64,000 nucleotides of DNA from Larix kaempferi. Its lineage: Eukaryota > Streptophyta > Pinopsida > Pinales > Pinaceae. The notes under the pieces are model-generated. The model made no database searches. It was not told where the DNA came from and was given only the letters and a program-made list of their open reading frames with translations. Positions 22,561 to 33,852 of this stretch are shown here, piece by piece. A program made the position numbers and the translations under genes. The stretch covers positions 5,077,001 through 5,141,000 of the forward strand of contig BSBM01000036.1 in assembly GCA_027924585.1 (NCBI GenBank), in the 5' to 3' direction. Position 1 is the stretch's first letter, and the number at the start of each line of letters is the position of its first letter.

Positions 22561-22578
22561 TCCCCAACGGAGTCACCA
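22561..22578 (-). promoter_or_regulatory. J primer-binding site (TGGTGACTCC type)
   Basis: Minus strand reads TGGTGACTCCGTTGGGGA, a tRNA-3'-end complement of the kind seen in plant Tat/Ogre-type gypsy elements, 13 bp inside the LTR end. I cannot name the tRNA with certainty. Confidence 0.6.
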
Positions 22579-22591
22579 AAATTATTTCTAG

Positions 22592-23423
22592 TGTTTTCAC
22601 ACCAACATGTGCCAAAAGAAACCTACTAAGGGTTATGGAATCTGAAGTAGAGTTTGGGAGAGGTAATAAATTAAACCAAACAACAGACAAATAAATCTAA
22701 GTTGAATATGCATGTAAACAGTAAATAAAATTAACTATCATTCATTCAACACACAACGAGCATATTAAAGACTGATTTTTGTATTATATGTGGTGAGTTA
22801 TATATGGACTAAAGGAATACTTGGGACAAAGGTCCCTTACAGCCTGCCGATGTGCTGTGATTCTGGTATCCACGCAGCTCAAATGTGCTCCAACTCCACG
22901 TCAGAAGGTGTCAATAATCAACATAGGGAGATAGGGTCTCAATGGTGATTTTGGCAGAGTGGGGTGTATGTAATGTATGGAGAAAGTTGAGAAAATGGTT
23001 CTCAAATGGGTAGAAATTCATCTAAAGGTCTAAAGGTGTAAAATGAGGTACCTTCATGTTCATTATATAGGCACATGAGTAAGTTAGGGAGGATATGGAT
23101 CCAACTAGATAAATATTTTTTGGTGATTGATGGTATTAGACCATACTATTTTATTATTTTTTGGAGAATTTTCCTTTTTTGGAGATCCTTATAATTTTCT
23201 TATGTTTTTAAGAATGTGCCAACTTACTTCTCTTTTTGAAAGAAGAAATATCCAAAATTTAGGTAACATGGATCATGGTTTTTTGTGGATTATGATCCAA
23301 CTTAATTTTTAACTTTGGTATTTTGGATATGTGAAGGTCTATGTGGTGTAAATGGAAAGAGGACATGTATGGATAGGGTGTGGCCAAGGGATGAGAAAAT
23401 TGGGTAATTTTTTGGTGCTAACA
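22592..23423 (-). repeat. J 5' LTR (about 832 bp)
   Basis: In element sense starts TGTTAGCACC and ends GTGAAAACA. A TATATAA-like box lies near 23064-23071. It resembles the solo LTR Q (TGTTAACACCC start; shared TTTTGGCAGAGT segment). F's target duplication overlaps its outer end. Confidence 0.65.
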
Positions 23424-23425
23424 CC

Positions 23426-24004
23426 TGTTATTTTTTCACAATTTAATCAAAACTTATCTAGGATACTACTGAGAGAATAACAAGCACAAGATAAGCACAA
23501 GAGACACAAAGATTTTCCTTGAGGAAACCATAAAGGAGAAAACCCCGCAACTTCCTCAGAGATAGAATGATCACCAATACAATGTCACAAAAGTAAAACC
23601 CAAAAATAGAGATGGTCTTCAATGGCTTCTCTCTTCTCCACTTGTGCAAACTTCTCCTCTCTCTCACTAATGAGAATTGAGTGAGTGTGAGTGAATGAAT
23701 AAATAGAGATCCTAGCTCTCTATTTATACTTTACCTTTCACTTTAGCTTTACCACTTAACAAGTCGGCCTCAAGTAAAGTTAATTGGGACGACTCCTTTA
23801 GGGGACTTAAAAACCCCAATACAAATGACTCTAGGGGAACTAATGCCCCGACTTACATGGGAGGGTTTAGCTCAATGACTTTACATGACCCAAATACAAT
23901 AATGAATTCTCTGACCAAAGGAATAAACATCTTCGTCGGAGGTACAAATAAAATACAATATAAAATACAAGTGAATATCTTCCGTGGTTACAATAACATT
24001 AACA
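23426..24004 (-). repeat. F 3' LTR (579 bp)
   Basis: Element sense starts TGTTAATGTTATTG. TATAAATA at 23721-23728 (minus). The neighbouring tract CTAGTTAAGAGGGAG is identical to that of C. Confidence 0.9.
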
Positions 24005-24394
24005 CTCCCTCTTAACTAGGAAGGTATTCTCTTGAAACAATCATCAACACACAAGTCTTCGTCGATGGATCAACAATGTTGGAACATCATCATCAACACT
24101 GGATCATCATTGTCACTACTACTGCAATCCTCGTCATGTCGACCATCGATTGGTGATATCTCTCGATTCTACTCGTCATACGAAGTTCTACAGATCCATC
24201 CCTTTTTCATGTTGGATGTAGGCATATCCCTCATGTAGGTATTCATCATCTCTGCGAGCAAGCGATCAAGTAGGTACATCCCAGGACCAATCATTACATT
24301 GCCTCTACAAATACATGTGTCTCCTACTATCGAATCGTCGTCTTCATATCATCTCATTATCACACGGAGCACATCCCATATGCACATCACACAT

Positions 24395-24785
24395 CACTTA
24401 CATCAACGACCATGGGAGGACCAACCTACCACCATGTCGGAATGGCACAACACTTACATCAACGACCATGGGAAGACAAACCTACTACCATGCTGAAATG
24501 GCTCAGCACTTACATTAACGGCCATGGGAAGACAAACCTACTACCATGTCAGAATGGCTCGGCACTTACATCAACGGCCATGGGAAGACAAACCTACTAC
24601 CATGTCAGAATGGCTCGGCACTTATATCAACGACCATGGGAAGACAAACCTACTACCATGTCGGAATGGCCCCATCCCTTACATCTACACCAAGGGAGGA
24701 CACACCTACCACCATGTGAGAATGGATACAACCCTTACATCTACACCATGGGAGGACACACCTACCACCATGTGAGAATGGCTCA
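24395..24785 (-). repeat. 56-bp tandem repeat in F 3' spacer
   Basis: About seven units of 56 bp built on ACATCAACGACCATGGGAAG, CCTACTACCATG and AGAATGGCTCGGCACTT; the last two units are variant. It sits between RNase H and the 3' LTR, as the unrelated arrays do in C. Confidence 0.9.
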
Positions 24786-24821
24786 TGTGAATCTGTGTCT
24801 TTCGGACTCATCACTTCCCCT

Positions 24822-26610
24822 TGGAAGGAACCTCGATCTGAAGTACACCAAGCTTCTCTCTGAAGTACTCAAGCTTCACTCTGGATAGCGGCTTGGTCAA
24901 CACATCGGCTATCTACTCATTCATTGCAACATACTAGAACTTCACTGATCCTCTCTATACCATATCCCTGATATAGTGATACTTGATCTCAATATGCTTC
25001 GAATTTTCATGGAACATTGGGTTCTCAGAAAACTTTGGTTGAAACAAAAGATACAAGTTGCCTCTAATAGGAGATCAAACAAAATAGACAGTAGCTTCCT
25101 AAGCCATACTTCCTCACAACTAGCCAAAAAAGTTGCAACATACTCTACTTTGGCTATACTTATTGCCACGCAGGACTGCTTCCTGATAAACTGGGAGATC
25201 ACACCTGATCCCATACTGAAGCAGCATCCCGAAGTGATCTTCCTATATGCGGCACTGCCTTCCCAATCTGAATCAACATAACCATTTAGGTTAATATTCT
25301 AATTCACGTCATACTTGATCCCATAATCAACTGTACCCTTCAGGTACCTCAATATATGCTTTGCAGCAACCAGGTGAACTTGTCTCGTATTCGTCGGGAA
25401 CTAGCTCAAAGTGTTCATGGCAAAGAATATGTCTGGTCTCATGTTCTCCAAGTACATCAATTACACAATCATCTGACGATACATCGTGGCATGAACTGAA
25501 TCTGATGAAGCATCACAAAGTAGCTTCAAGTTTGATTCCATAGGTGTGACCATTTCCTTGCATTCCATCATTCTGAATCTCTTCAGAATCTCTACTGCAT
25601 ACTTCCCTTGTCCAAGGAAGATCCCATCTGGATTCTGCCACACCTCAATGCCTAGGAAATAATGCATCATACCCAGGTCCTTCATCTCAAACTATGCGGA
25701 AATTTTCTTCTTCGTATATGTAATGAGCCCATCATCTCCTGTTACAAACAGGTCATCTATGTAGAGTAGAAGTATCACTTGATTTCCCACTTCAACCTTG
25801 TAGTAAAGGTTGGAATTTGCTTTACTCTTGGTAAATCCCAAGCTCATCAGGAAACTATCCATCCTGTCATACCAAGTCCTGGGTGCCTATTTCAATCCGT
25901 ACAAGGCCTTCTTCAATGATTCTTCCTTTCATGTGTCTCAAATCCAAGTGGATTCTCCACGTACACTTCCTCTTCTACTACACCATTCAAGAACACAGTC
26001 TTGACATCCATCTGGTGTACCTTCCACTTCATCACTGCAACCAATGCAAGTATTGTTCTAATGGAAGTGTATCTAGCTATAGGTGCAAATGTCTCCTCAT
26101 AATCTATGCATTCCTTCTAGGATAAGCCACGTGCCAAAAATATTTCCTTGTGTTTCTCTATGTTGCCATCTGCAGCATGCTTAATCTTGTAGATCCACTT
26201 GGAAGTCACAACAGACTTCCCTTCTAGTCTCGGAACTACATCCCAGACATCATTCTTCATGATAGAATGGTACTCCTCAATCATGGCATCCTTCCATTAT
26301 TTCTTCTTTTCTACTTCTTCATAGTTGGAAGGTTCTTTTTCAATGATGTCGCACAACAGGGCTACATAACTGGAGTATGGCCTAGGTCTCTTTATTTCTC
26401 TGTGCATCCCCTCTGGAGCACCATACTTCTCTACATCTTGAATTGCCTCTCTTACCCATGCTGGATTCCTCTTGTGAGAGTTCTTCTCACGAGGTGGATC
26501 TACAAGTTCTTGTGCTTCTTCCATTTTGCACTCTTCGTTATCTTCTGGAATCACTTCTTCCATTACTGCATCTATGGTCCTGGGAACTTCAAGTTCTTCA
26601 ATCTCTTAAA
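24822..26610 (-). pseudogene. F RT-RNase H, broken
   Basis: Fragments collinear with C: SSYVALLCDI and the acidic linker (26300-26560), RT with FLNGVVEEE-type and VDDL-type segments (25700-26130, interrupted), MKDLGMMHYFLGIEVWQ...GQGKYAVEILKRF (25461-25685), and RNase H GSGVISQFIRKQSCVAISIAKVEY...CFNQS (24942-25214; canonical CDNQS changed to CFNQS). Multiple frameshifts and stops. Confidence 0.88.
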
Positions 26611-26639
26611 TAGGTAGTCTTCCCTTCATAAATCTTCTT

Positions 26640-27190
26640 GTATGTTATAGTTGAATCTTCATCACTTGTTCTTTGGGAAAAATGTCGTCGTCCTTCTCTT
26701 GTAGGTGATTATACACGATCTTTCCTACAAGTCAAGTTCAATTGCATGATTAGAAACATCTCACAGTTTTTAGAACAAATTCTTACGCATAAAGACACGA
26801 GTCGTGCAATTATCTTAGCCAATGCTTTAATACAACATTCATCCATATCCCGTAACTTTCTAGATTCCTTCCATCTCTACCAAAACAGTATTAAGAGTGT
26901 GCACTACTCCTAACAAGTCATCAAAGAGGTTTCATTCTAGATAAGTAGCAATGGAATGTTGTACAGTACCATAGGCCACTTACGCATTACTTGCATATTA
27001 GTAGTATCTTGTTCATTAATGCAACTTTTCTTACATGCATAATACACATCCTAAATATAGGAACATAAGTATGTACATGACTGAACAATATCATTTAAGT
27101 AACAATTCAAATACTTATCTTTCTTTGGTTATAGGGTGGACTCCCTCTTGATCTTTGCTTACTTAACCAATGCTGAAAATGGATGAGAGG
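26640..27190. other. Unrecognised segment replacing F protease-integrase
   Basis: About 0.5 kb where C has over 1.3 kb of protease and integrase. Neither strand shows retroelement motifs. The best plus-strand frame (26638-26913, 91 codons) is unrecognised. The flanks return to F coding on both sides. It could be a captured host fragment or the filler of an internal deletion. Confidence 0.5.
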
Positions 27191-27199
27191 TTCTTCCAT

Positions 27200-28126
27200 A
27201 GAGCATTGATCTTTATTTATTTTCCGGAGTCCAATTTTGTAGGAGTTTCTCCAATCCTTCATTACAATGCATATTCTTAATCACTTGAAGAATATTCACT
27301 TTCTTATCTGGTTCTCTTTCTTGTAGGTTCATCATATTCCGTGGTGTGAGCATGGTGTCTTTTATTGTTGGTCTTCTTATTGTTGGAGACACTTCTATTT
27401 CTGGGACAATCTCTGGAATAGTGTCCCTTCTCATCACATGTATAGCATCTAATGTTGGATAAATATTTTATGGATATTCTATCACAGTTCTCCCTCTGAT
27501 TTTGATGGTGTTTCTCCATATTGATGTGATGATGGTGCTCCCTCTTATTATGATTCCTTCTGGTGTGAGTTGTGAGAGCTTGATCATCATTTGCTCCCAA
27601 CTTCTCTTCTCATGCCACAAGTCGAGCTTCTTCTTGTGTACATTCTTACCAAATTCTATTGAATGTGATTAAATTCTTTCTAGCACAAATCCCTTGAATG
27701 AAGGAATCCCATGATCTAGGGAGACCATTCAAGGTGGTCATAAAAATCTCTCATTCTTCTACATTCTCTTCAACTGCTTCAAGTTGCTCCTTGATTTGTG
27801 AGACCCTTGTGAAATAAGATTGCATTCGGCATTCTAGATCTTCACATTCTTAAGTTGGTTCCTCAACGTCATCCTTCGATTTATATTCTTCCCTTCAAAT
27901 AGCTTGGTCAAGGAATCAAACATCTGTTTAGGTGTCTTTAGGGAAGACCAAGTTCTTCTTGAGTAATTCTTTAGCCTCATCTCCCTCTAGAACTGGAACT
28001 TCTTCATTTACATATGTGTCCAATTCATTATATTCAAGGACTAGTGTAATCCTATACTTCCATGCTCAGAATTTATCATCCCCTTCAAACTTATCCTCAA
28101 TATTGGTGTGGTGAGACATCTTTAAT
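27200..28126 (-). pseudogene. F Gag and zinc knuckle, broken
   Basis: Starts MSHHTNIEDKFEGDDKF near 28120. Gag core fragments run to EEARLVA and then an in-frame TGA (about 27612), exactly as in C. Then GANDDQALTTHTRR, a basic His-rich stretch, zinc knuckle CYTCDEKGHYSRDC (27430-27470) and HHAHTTEYDEPTRKRTR. Coding stops near 27200 at the foreign segment. Confidence 0.85.
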
Positions 28127-28883
28127 GAGTACTTCAAATAGAAATAGAAAATCTTTTAAGTCTTACCACTTGATTTGCTGAAACTGGTTCTGGAGTTGGT
28201 TGGCCTAGGGTTTGTCAGAGAAAACCTAATTTTCCAAAGTTGGAATTTGTAACTTCTAATTGGATATATAGATGTGCCTCCTCAAGGCGAGTTTTCCAAT
28301 GTACTCACTTCCCTAAATCAGTGAACAGAAACCCAAAATATCTAATGCCCTAGTTTTCCTCGGGCAGTAGTGACGGGCCAAAAAATGAAAATTCTCATAA
28401 TTGAATTCTATTTTCATAGGAAGATGCACCTGGATGAGGCGAGTATGATGGTACACTTGGTTTTTGAAGATTCCAAAAATTCACCCTTGAAAATTGACTT
28501 GCGAATTTCGGATCTACAGTTTCTGGCTTTTTCTGGTTTTTCTGGTCCAAAGTCAAACTAGTGTTTGACTTTCCCGGAGTTTCACCCACTCAAAAATTTC
28601 GATCTTGGTCTCAAAATTTCACTCTTGGAGAGGCGCACCTTTCTATGCTGATAGCACTCAAAAATTCCACTTCTGTGAAAATCCCTAATTTCCTACAGCA
28701 GTGACGGGCCAAAAAGTGAAAATGCTCATAATCAACTTCTGCTTCGACAGAAAGATGCACCCTTCTTAGGTGATTTATACTAGCCTCTCTTTTTTTATGA
28801 TCTGTGGAGAGAAACCCAAAAATCAAGAAGCCCTAGCTTCCGCAGCTGCACAATGTCTTCTTCTCAAGTTAGCTCTGATACCA
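28127..28883 (-). other. F leader and primer-binding site
   Basis: Leader without genes. It repeats an approximately 120-bp motif three times (GTGACGGGCCAAAAAxTGAAAATxCTCATAA-like and AGATGCACC segments near 28370, 28700 and 28750). PBS 28872-28883 (minus). Confidence 0.75.
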
Positions 28884-29461
28884 TGTTAGTTTTTCAAAAT
28901 TTAATCAAAACGTATCTAGGATCCTACTGAGCGAATAACAAGCACATCATAAACACAAGAGACACAAAGATTTTCCTCAGGGAAACCATAAAGTATAAAA
29001 CCCCGCAACTTCCTCAGAGATAGAATCATCATCAATACAATGTCACAAAAGTAAAACCCAAAAATAGAGATGGTCTTCAGTGGCTTCTCTCTTCTCCACT
29101 TGTGTGAACTTCTCCTCATCTCACTAATGTGAATTGACTGAGCGTGAGTGAATGAATAAATAGAGATCCTAGCTCTCTATTTATACTTTACCTTTCACTT
29201 TAGCTTTACCACTTGACAAGTCGGCCTCAACTAAAGTTGACTGGGCCGACTCCTTTAGGGGACTTAAAAACCCCAATACAAATGACTATAGGGGAACTAA
29301 TGCCCCGACTTACATGGGAGGGCTTACCTCAATGACTTTAAATGACCCAAATAAAATAATGAGTTCTCCGACCGGAGGAATAAACATCTCCATCGGAGGT
29401 ACAAATAAAATACAATAGAAAATACAAGTGAATATCTTCCGCAATTACAATAACATTAACA
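28884..29461 (-). repeat. F 5' LTR (578 bp)
   Basis: Matches 23426-24004. TATAAATA at 29178-29185 (minus). TSD ACACC follows. Confidence 0.9.
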
Positions 29462-29466
29462 ACACC

Positions 29467-32233
29467 TATAGATCGTAATGTTGGATTATGTAAGTTTATT
29501 GGTTTTAATTCAAGCAAAAATCGAATTATTTATTCCTATGTTGCTCACATTTATGAACAAAATAAATTATGGCATGTAATATTAGGTCACTTGAACTATG
29601 GTAAAATGCAAATGATGTCTAAAATGGTGCATGGCTTACCTTCCATTTCTTCCACTAAAGGTGTTTGTGAAGGTTGTTTTCTTGGTAAACATCATAAGGA
29701 AATGCTTGATAAAGGTAAAGCTTGGCATGCTAAAAAACCATTACAACTAATTCATAGTGATATTTGTGGTCCTCTTAAAACTCCTCCTATATCTCATATA
29801 GTCTATTTTTTTACTTTTAGTGATGACTTTAGTTGTAAATATTGGGTTTATTTTTAGAAACATAAAAATGAAACCTTTGGTATATTTCAATATTTTAAAT
29901 CCATAGTTGAAAAAGAATCTAGTAAAAATATTAAGACTTTGAGAACTGATAATGAGGGGAATTCACTAAAAATGAATTTAATGCATATTTATCTAAGCAT
30001 GGTATTCAACATCAAAATAATGTTCCTTATGCACCTCAACAAAATGAGGTAGATGAAAGAAAGAATAGAAATTTGATTGAAATGGATAGATGTATGATTT
30101 ATTCTAAAAAATTGCATAAAAAATTTTGGGTTAAAGCTATTTGTTGCAATAACTATATCTTGAATCAAACCCCTACTAAAGTAGTTTCGCAGGTTACTCC
30201 CAAAAAAAGATGAAATGGAAAAAAAAACCGATATTAGTAACTTTAAAATATTTGGCAGTGAATTTTTGACACATATTCAGGATGAAAAACAAAAAGAGTT
30301 AGAATCCAAGTCTCACAAATTAATTTTCATTGGTTATTGTGAGGATTCCAAAGCGTATAGGTTATTTTCTCCATCTACCGAAGGTGTTATCATCAAGCAA
30401 TATGTTCAACTCAATTAAGTATCTCCTCCTCTTGAGTTTGTTGAACCTCATGTTACATTGAATTTTCCTTCATCTTCTATTGCTCCTATACTTGTTACCC
30501 CTTCCTCTACTTATGTTCCTACCCTTGATCCTAATTCAGCTTCTTTTTCAAGTGATCCTCCTTAATCTTCTAAAGATACTAATGTGGTTCCTACCACTAC
30601 TCTTCATGTTTGGTCCTGGAAAAATATTGAATCCACATGTTTTGATATTGGTATTGCTTCTAATACTTGTCAAACTAGATCTGACTTTGCTCTTATGACT
30701 AAAGTTTTGGCCACAAATGATCCCTCTACATATGATCAAGCGAAAGATAAATCTGAATGGGAAAAACCAATGTATGTTGAATATGACTCATTAATGGAAA
30801 ACAAGACATTGACTCTTGTGCCTCTTCCTCTTGGAAAGAATTTAGTTGGATTTAAGTGGATATATAAAACAAATTTTACTACAAATGGATAGATTGCAAA
30901 ACATAAAGCTCAGTTAGTAGCATAAGGATTCTTTCAACAAGAAGGTATTGACTATACTAAAAATTTTCCTCTAGTTTCTAAAATGAACACAATAAGAACT
31001 ATTCTTTCTCTTGCTACATATTATCAATGGGAACTACACCAAATGGATGTCAAGGCTGTGTTTTTGAATGGTGATCTTCGTGAAGACATTTATATGCATC
31101 AGACACTTGGTTTTATTACTACTGAAACTTCAAGTTTAGTATGCAAATTGAACAAGTCTTTATATGGTTTTAAACAAGCACCTAGAGCTTGGTATGAAAA
31201 TATTGATGCTTATTTCTTGAAGAACGGTTTTAAGAGGTGTATATCTAATCCAAACCTATGTGTTAAAAAATTTGATGATGATTTCCTCATTGTGGTACTT
31301 TATGTGGATAATTTGATTAGTACTGGCAATCAGCTTACACTTATACTAGAAATGAAGAATAATCTTAAAAAGAAATTTGAAATGACCTACTTAGGCCTAC
31401 TACATTATTATTTTGGGTCTACAAATTTGCAATATGGTTGATGGTTATTTCTCATCCTAATTATGCAACGGATTTACTTGTTGGATTTCATATGAGTGAT
31501 TATAAGCCTTCACCTATGCCATTCCATACCGATGTAAAGTTAACTATTGATTGTGCTAGTCCTCTTGTTGATGCCACTTTGTATCATCAACTTGTGGGGA
31601 GTTTGATATATTTGACACATAGTAGGACAAATCTCTCTTTTGCAGTTAGCATGGTTTCAAGGTTTATGCAAAATCCATATGAAATTCATCAAAAAGTAGC
31701 AAAGAGGATTGTCAAATATTTACAGGGGATAGTGCATTATGGTGTGTTCTATTCTAGCAGGGATATAGTTTCACTTCTTGGTTATATAGATTATGATTGA
31801 GAAATGGATGCCTCAGATAGAAGGTATACTAATCTTTCAACTTGGTTCAAGTATGATTTCATGGTCCAGTAAGAAGTTCAAAACTCTTTCTCTTTCTTCT
31901 TGTGAAGCAGAGAACAGGGAAACTAAGGAAGCAACTAAAGAATTAGTGTGGATCCGGTATGTTCTTATAGAGCTTGTATTGGTTCAAAAGTCTCCTACCA
32001 AATTAAGATGTGGAAATCATAGTATAATCCAACTTGTGTACAATTCAATGTATCACTCCAAGACTAAACACATTGACTTGGATACTCATTACATTCAAGA
32101 TCTTGTTGTGGATGGTGTTATTAGTTTGGAGAATTGTCCTACAGAAAATCAAGCAGATGATATCTTCACCAAATCTATCACATAAGCAAAGTTTGTGTAT
32201 CTTCGCAATTTGTTGGGAATGCAAGAAGTTTTA
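29467..32233 (+). pseudogene. H: Ty1/copia pol (pre-integrase to RNase H), decayed
   Basis: Plus strand: LWHVILGHLNYGKM...CEGCFLGKHHK (HHCC finger), IHSDICGP (first integrase Asp), RTDNEGN (second Asp, frameshift after), KNRNLIEM, KSEWEKPMYVEYDSLMENKT, RT with MDVKAVFLNGDL and LYVDNLISTG (YVDD changed to YVDN), RNase H (SCEAENRE, CGNHS, ADDIFTKSIT) and YLRNLLGMQEV, where G1 is inserted. Stops and frameshifts throughout. H's gag and protease would be left of J, outside the window. Confidence 0.85.
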
Positions 32234-32510
32234 TGTAATGAACAAAATATATAATAAATAAACATTAATATATATTAATAATAATATTAAATTAATAAGT
32301 AAATATCTAATACTGAATGAAGAGACACCTTGATGAAAGGTTGTGCCTCTTTATGAAAGGGCACCCTACATGGGTATTTATACAAGCCCTCAATTCTCAT
32401 TGTAAAATCATATCTCAGATCTTATCAAATACATTTTTATTATTACCCATTAAAGGATTATTGTGCGTTGGCTTCTTTACGCTGGTTATTCCGTTAAGAA
32501 ATTTTGTTTC
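32234..32510 (+). repeat. G1 5' LTR, alpha subtype (277 bp)
   Basis: TGTAATGAACAAAATATATAA start. R/U5 half carries AAGCCCTCAATTCTCATTG and CGCTGGTTATT and ends AATTTTGTTTC, matching the LTR at 43091-43368 rather than its own partner at 40528. Confidence 0.8.
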
Positions 32511-32524
32511 GGTGGTATTAGAGC

Positions 32525-32815
32525 AACCTGGCCCTTTGCCATTATTTACACTTTGTGTAATTTGGCTTTTAACCATTATCCTAGGGCGTCCCTGAAATTG
32601 TGGTATTTGACCAAAGCATTAGATAAAAAAGAAGAAGAAGAAGAAGAAAAGTGAAAATAATAATAATAATAAAAAACACGTGGTTTTTTATAAAAGAAGA
32701 AGAAAGCAAGAAATTATTCGTGGGAGACAGAAAAAGAAAATAAATAAAAAATAATAGGAAAAAAACAACACATTTTTTTATAAAACCGCGCATGATTTTA
32801 TAAAACAACAACGAA
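32525..32815 (+). other. G1 leader
   Basis: Purine-rich GAA/AATAAT runs with CACGTGGTTTTTTATAAAA. G2's leader (47010-47340, other strand) has the same purine richness and a CACGTGGTTTTA motif. No gene. Confidence 0.6.
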
Positions 32816-33560
32816 TGTTCGGATATCCACATCATCTTTTTCAGGATCTTGCATGCAAATTAGGGTTTGCATGAAGAATCTAGGGTTTGCATGCACCTGC
32901 ATGCACAGGCATGCATCCCAGTCACCAGTTTGATGCCTCCAGCACCTTATCCACTTCATTCTAGCACCCGGGAGCCACCTACCACAGAGTTTTAGCCCTC
33001 CTAAGCTGAAAGGCGCCCACTTCTCACCTACTGCCAGAGAAGGGCGCACTTGTTCACCTACCACTGCATTTTCACTTCAGTTACATTCAGTTAGCTCCGA
33101 TTCTCCCTGATTTGAGGCTAGTTTCACTCCCGACTGACTGTATCACTTCCGTTGGACCTCCACTTTGATTAGGTGACTTGTTCTGACTTCAGTTAGCCTC
33201 CCATGCACCCCCACTGAGCCTCCAGATCCTATATCAGTGCTACACACTTCAGTTACACTTATTACACTCAGTTAGACTCAGATTGACACCTGGATGACTG
33301 GTTGTTGTGATTGATGAGCACCACCGATGATTGATGAGGACTCCTAGATAGAGTCAAGCTACTCCATTCAGTGATTTGAATGACCTCCTTAGGCAATTCG
33401 AATTGCTCAGTCATTGTGACAGTTTGTATTGTAATTCATTCACCCTTTCTGGGATAGAGAGCACTGCTGCATGTTTTGCACAGTTTTGCACCATATTTTC
33501 TATGTTCATCTGTTGTGATTGATTTACTTGTTCATTAGATCTGCTGTGACTAATTTTACA
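32816..33560 (+). repeat. E 5' LTR (745 bp)
   Basis: TGTTCGGATATCC start, CTAATTTTACA end. It contains a 20-bp duplication near 32866-32890 (TAGGGTTTGCATG twice) absent from the 3' LTR. Confidence 0.95.
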
Positions 33561-33572
33561 TGGTATCAGAGC
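33561..33572 (+). promoter_or_regulatory. E primer-binding site
   Basis: TGGTATCAGAGC immediately after the 5' LTR, complementary to initiator-Met tRNA. A leader of about 400 bp follows. Confidence 0.95.
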
Positions 33573-33852
33573 CATTGCAGGGACAAGATCTCTTTTCTAC
33601 AGGTGTTTATACAAGAAGATTTGACTGAATTGCTAAAAATTGCAAAAAGTTTGGCATGAAATATCTCAAGGGCATTCGCTCCTGTGCATGCAAAGCTTGA
33701 AAATTATTCCAATACCACTCCAGAAGCTTGAGTTACCACATAATTCCTGGATCTGATACATTGGACCTATTCAACATTGCTTGAAATCCAATCCCAGGTG
33801 TGATGCAACTCTCAAAGGGTGGATTGTTTGACCTTATTGTGGCTGTTTTGAT

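Larger units (their letters stand above)
1..23423 (-). mobile_element. J: Ty3/gypsy LTR retrotransposon, 5' two-thirds, split by A and B
   Basis: Minus-strand gypsy protease and gag (1-2690) are followed at higher coordinates by a leader, a primer-binding site of the TGGTGACTCC type and an LTR ending at 23423. I infer one element because orientation and order (LTR, PBS, leader, gag, protease) are right once A (2924-6337) and B (6568-21073) are removed. Its RT, integrase and 3' LTR would lie left of the window. The PBS differs from every other element here, which use TGGTATCAGAGC. Linking the leader and LTR to the gag is inference; the gag and protease calls are direct. Confidence 0.6.
23426..29461 (-). 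mobile_element. F: degenerate Ty1/copia related to C
   Basis: LTRs 23426-24004 and 28884-29461, exact TSD ACACC (23421-23425, 29462-29466), PBS 28872-28883, purine tract 24005-24018. Interior on minus: gag, zinc knuckle, then a foreign-looking segment in place of protease and integrase, then RT and RNase H, then a 3' spacer with tandem repeats. Older than C: LTRs differ by perhaps 5% by eye, with many stops. Confidence 0.93.

Noticed and set aside
24395-24785. Regularly spaced repeats resembling a CRISPR array
   Set aside because: Units are head-to-tail 56-bp tandem copies without unique spacers, inside a plant copia element.
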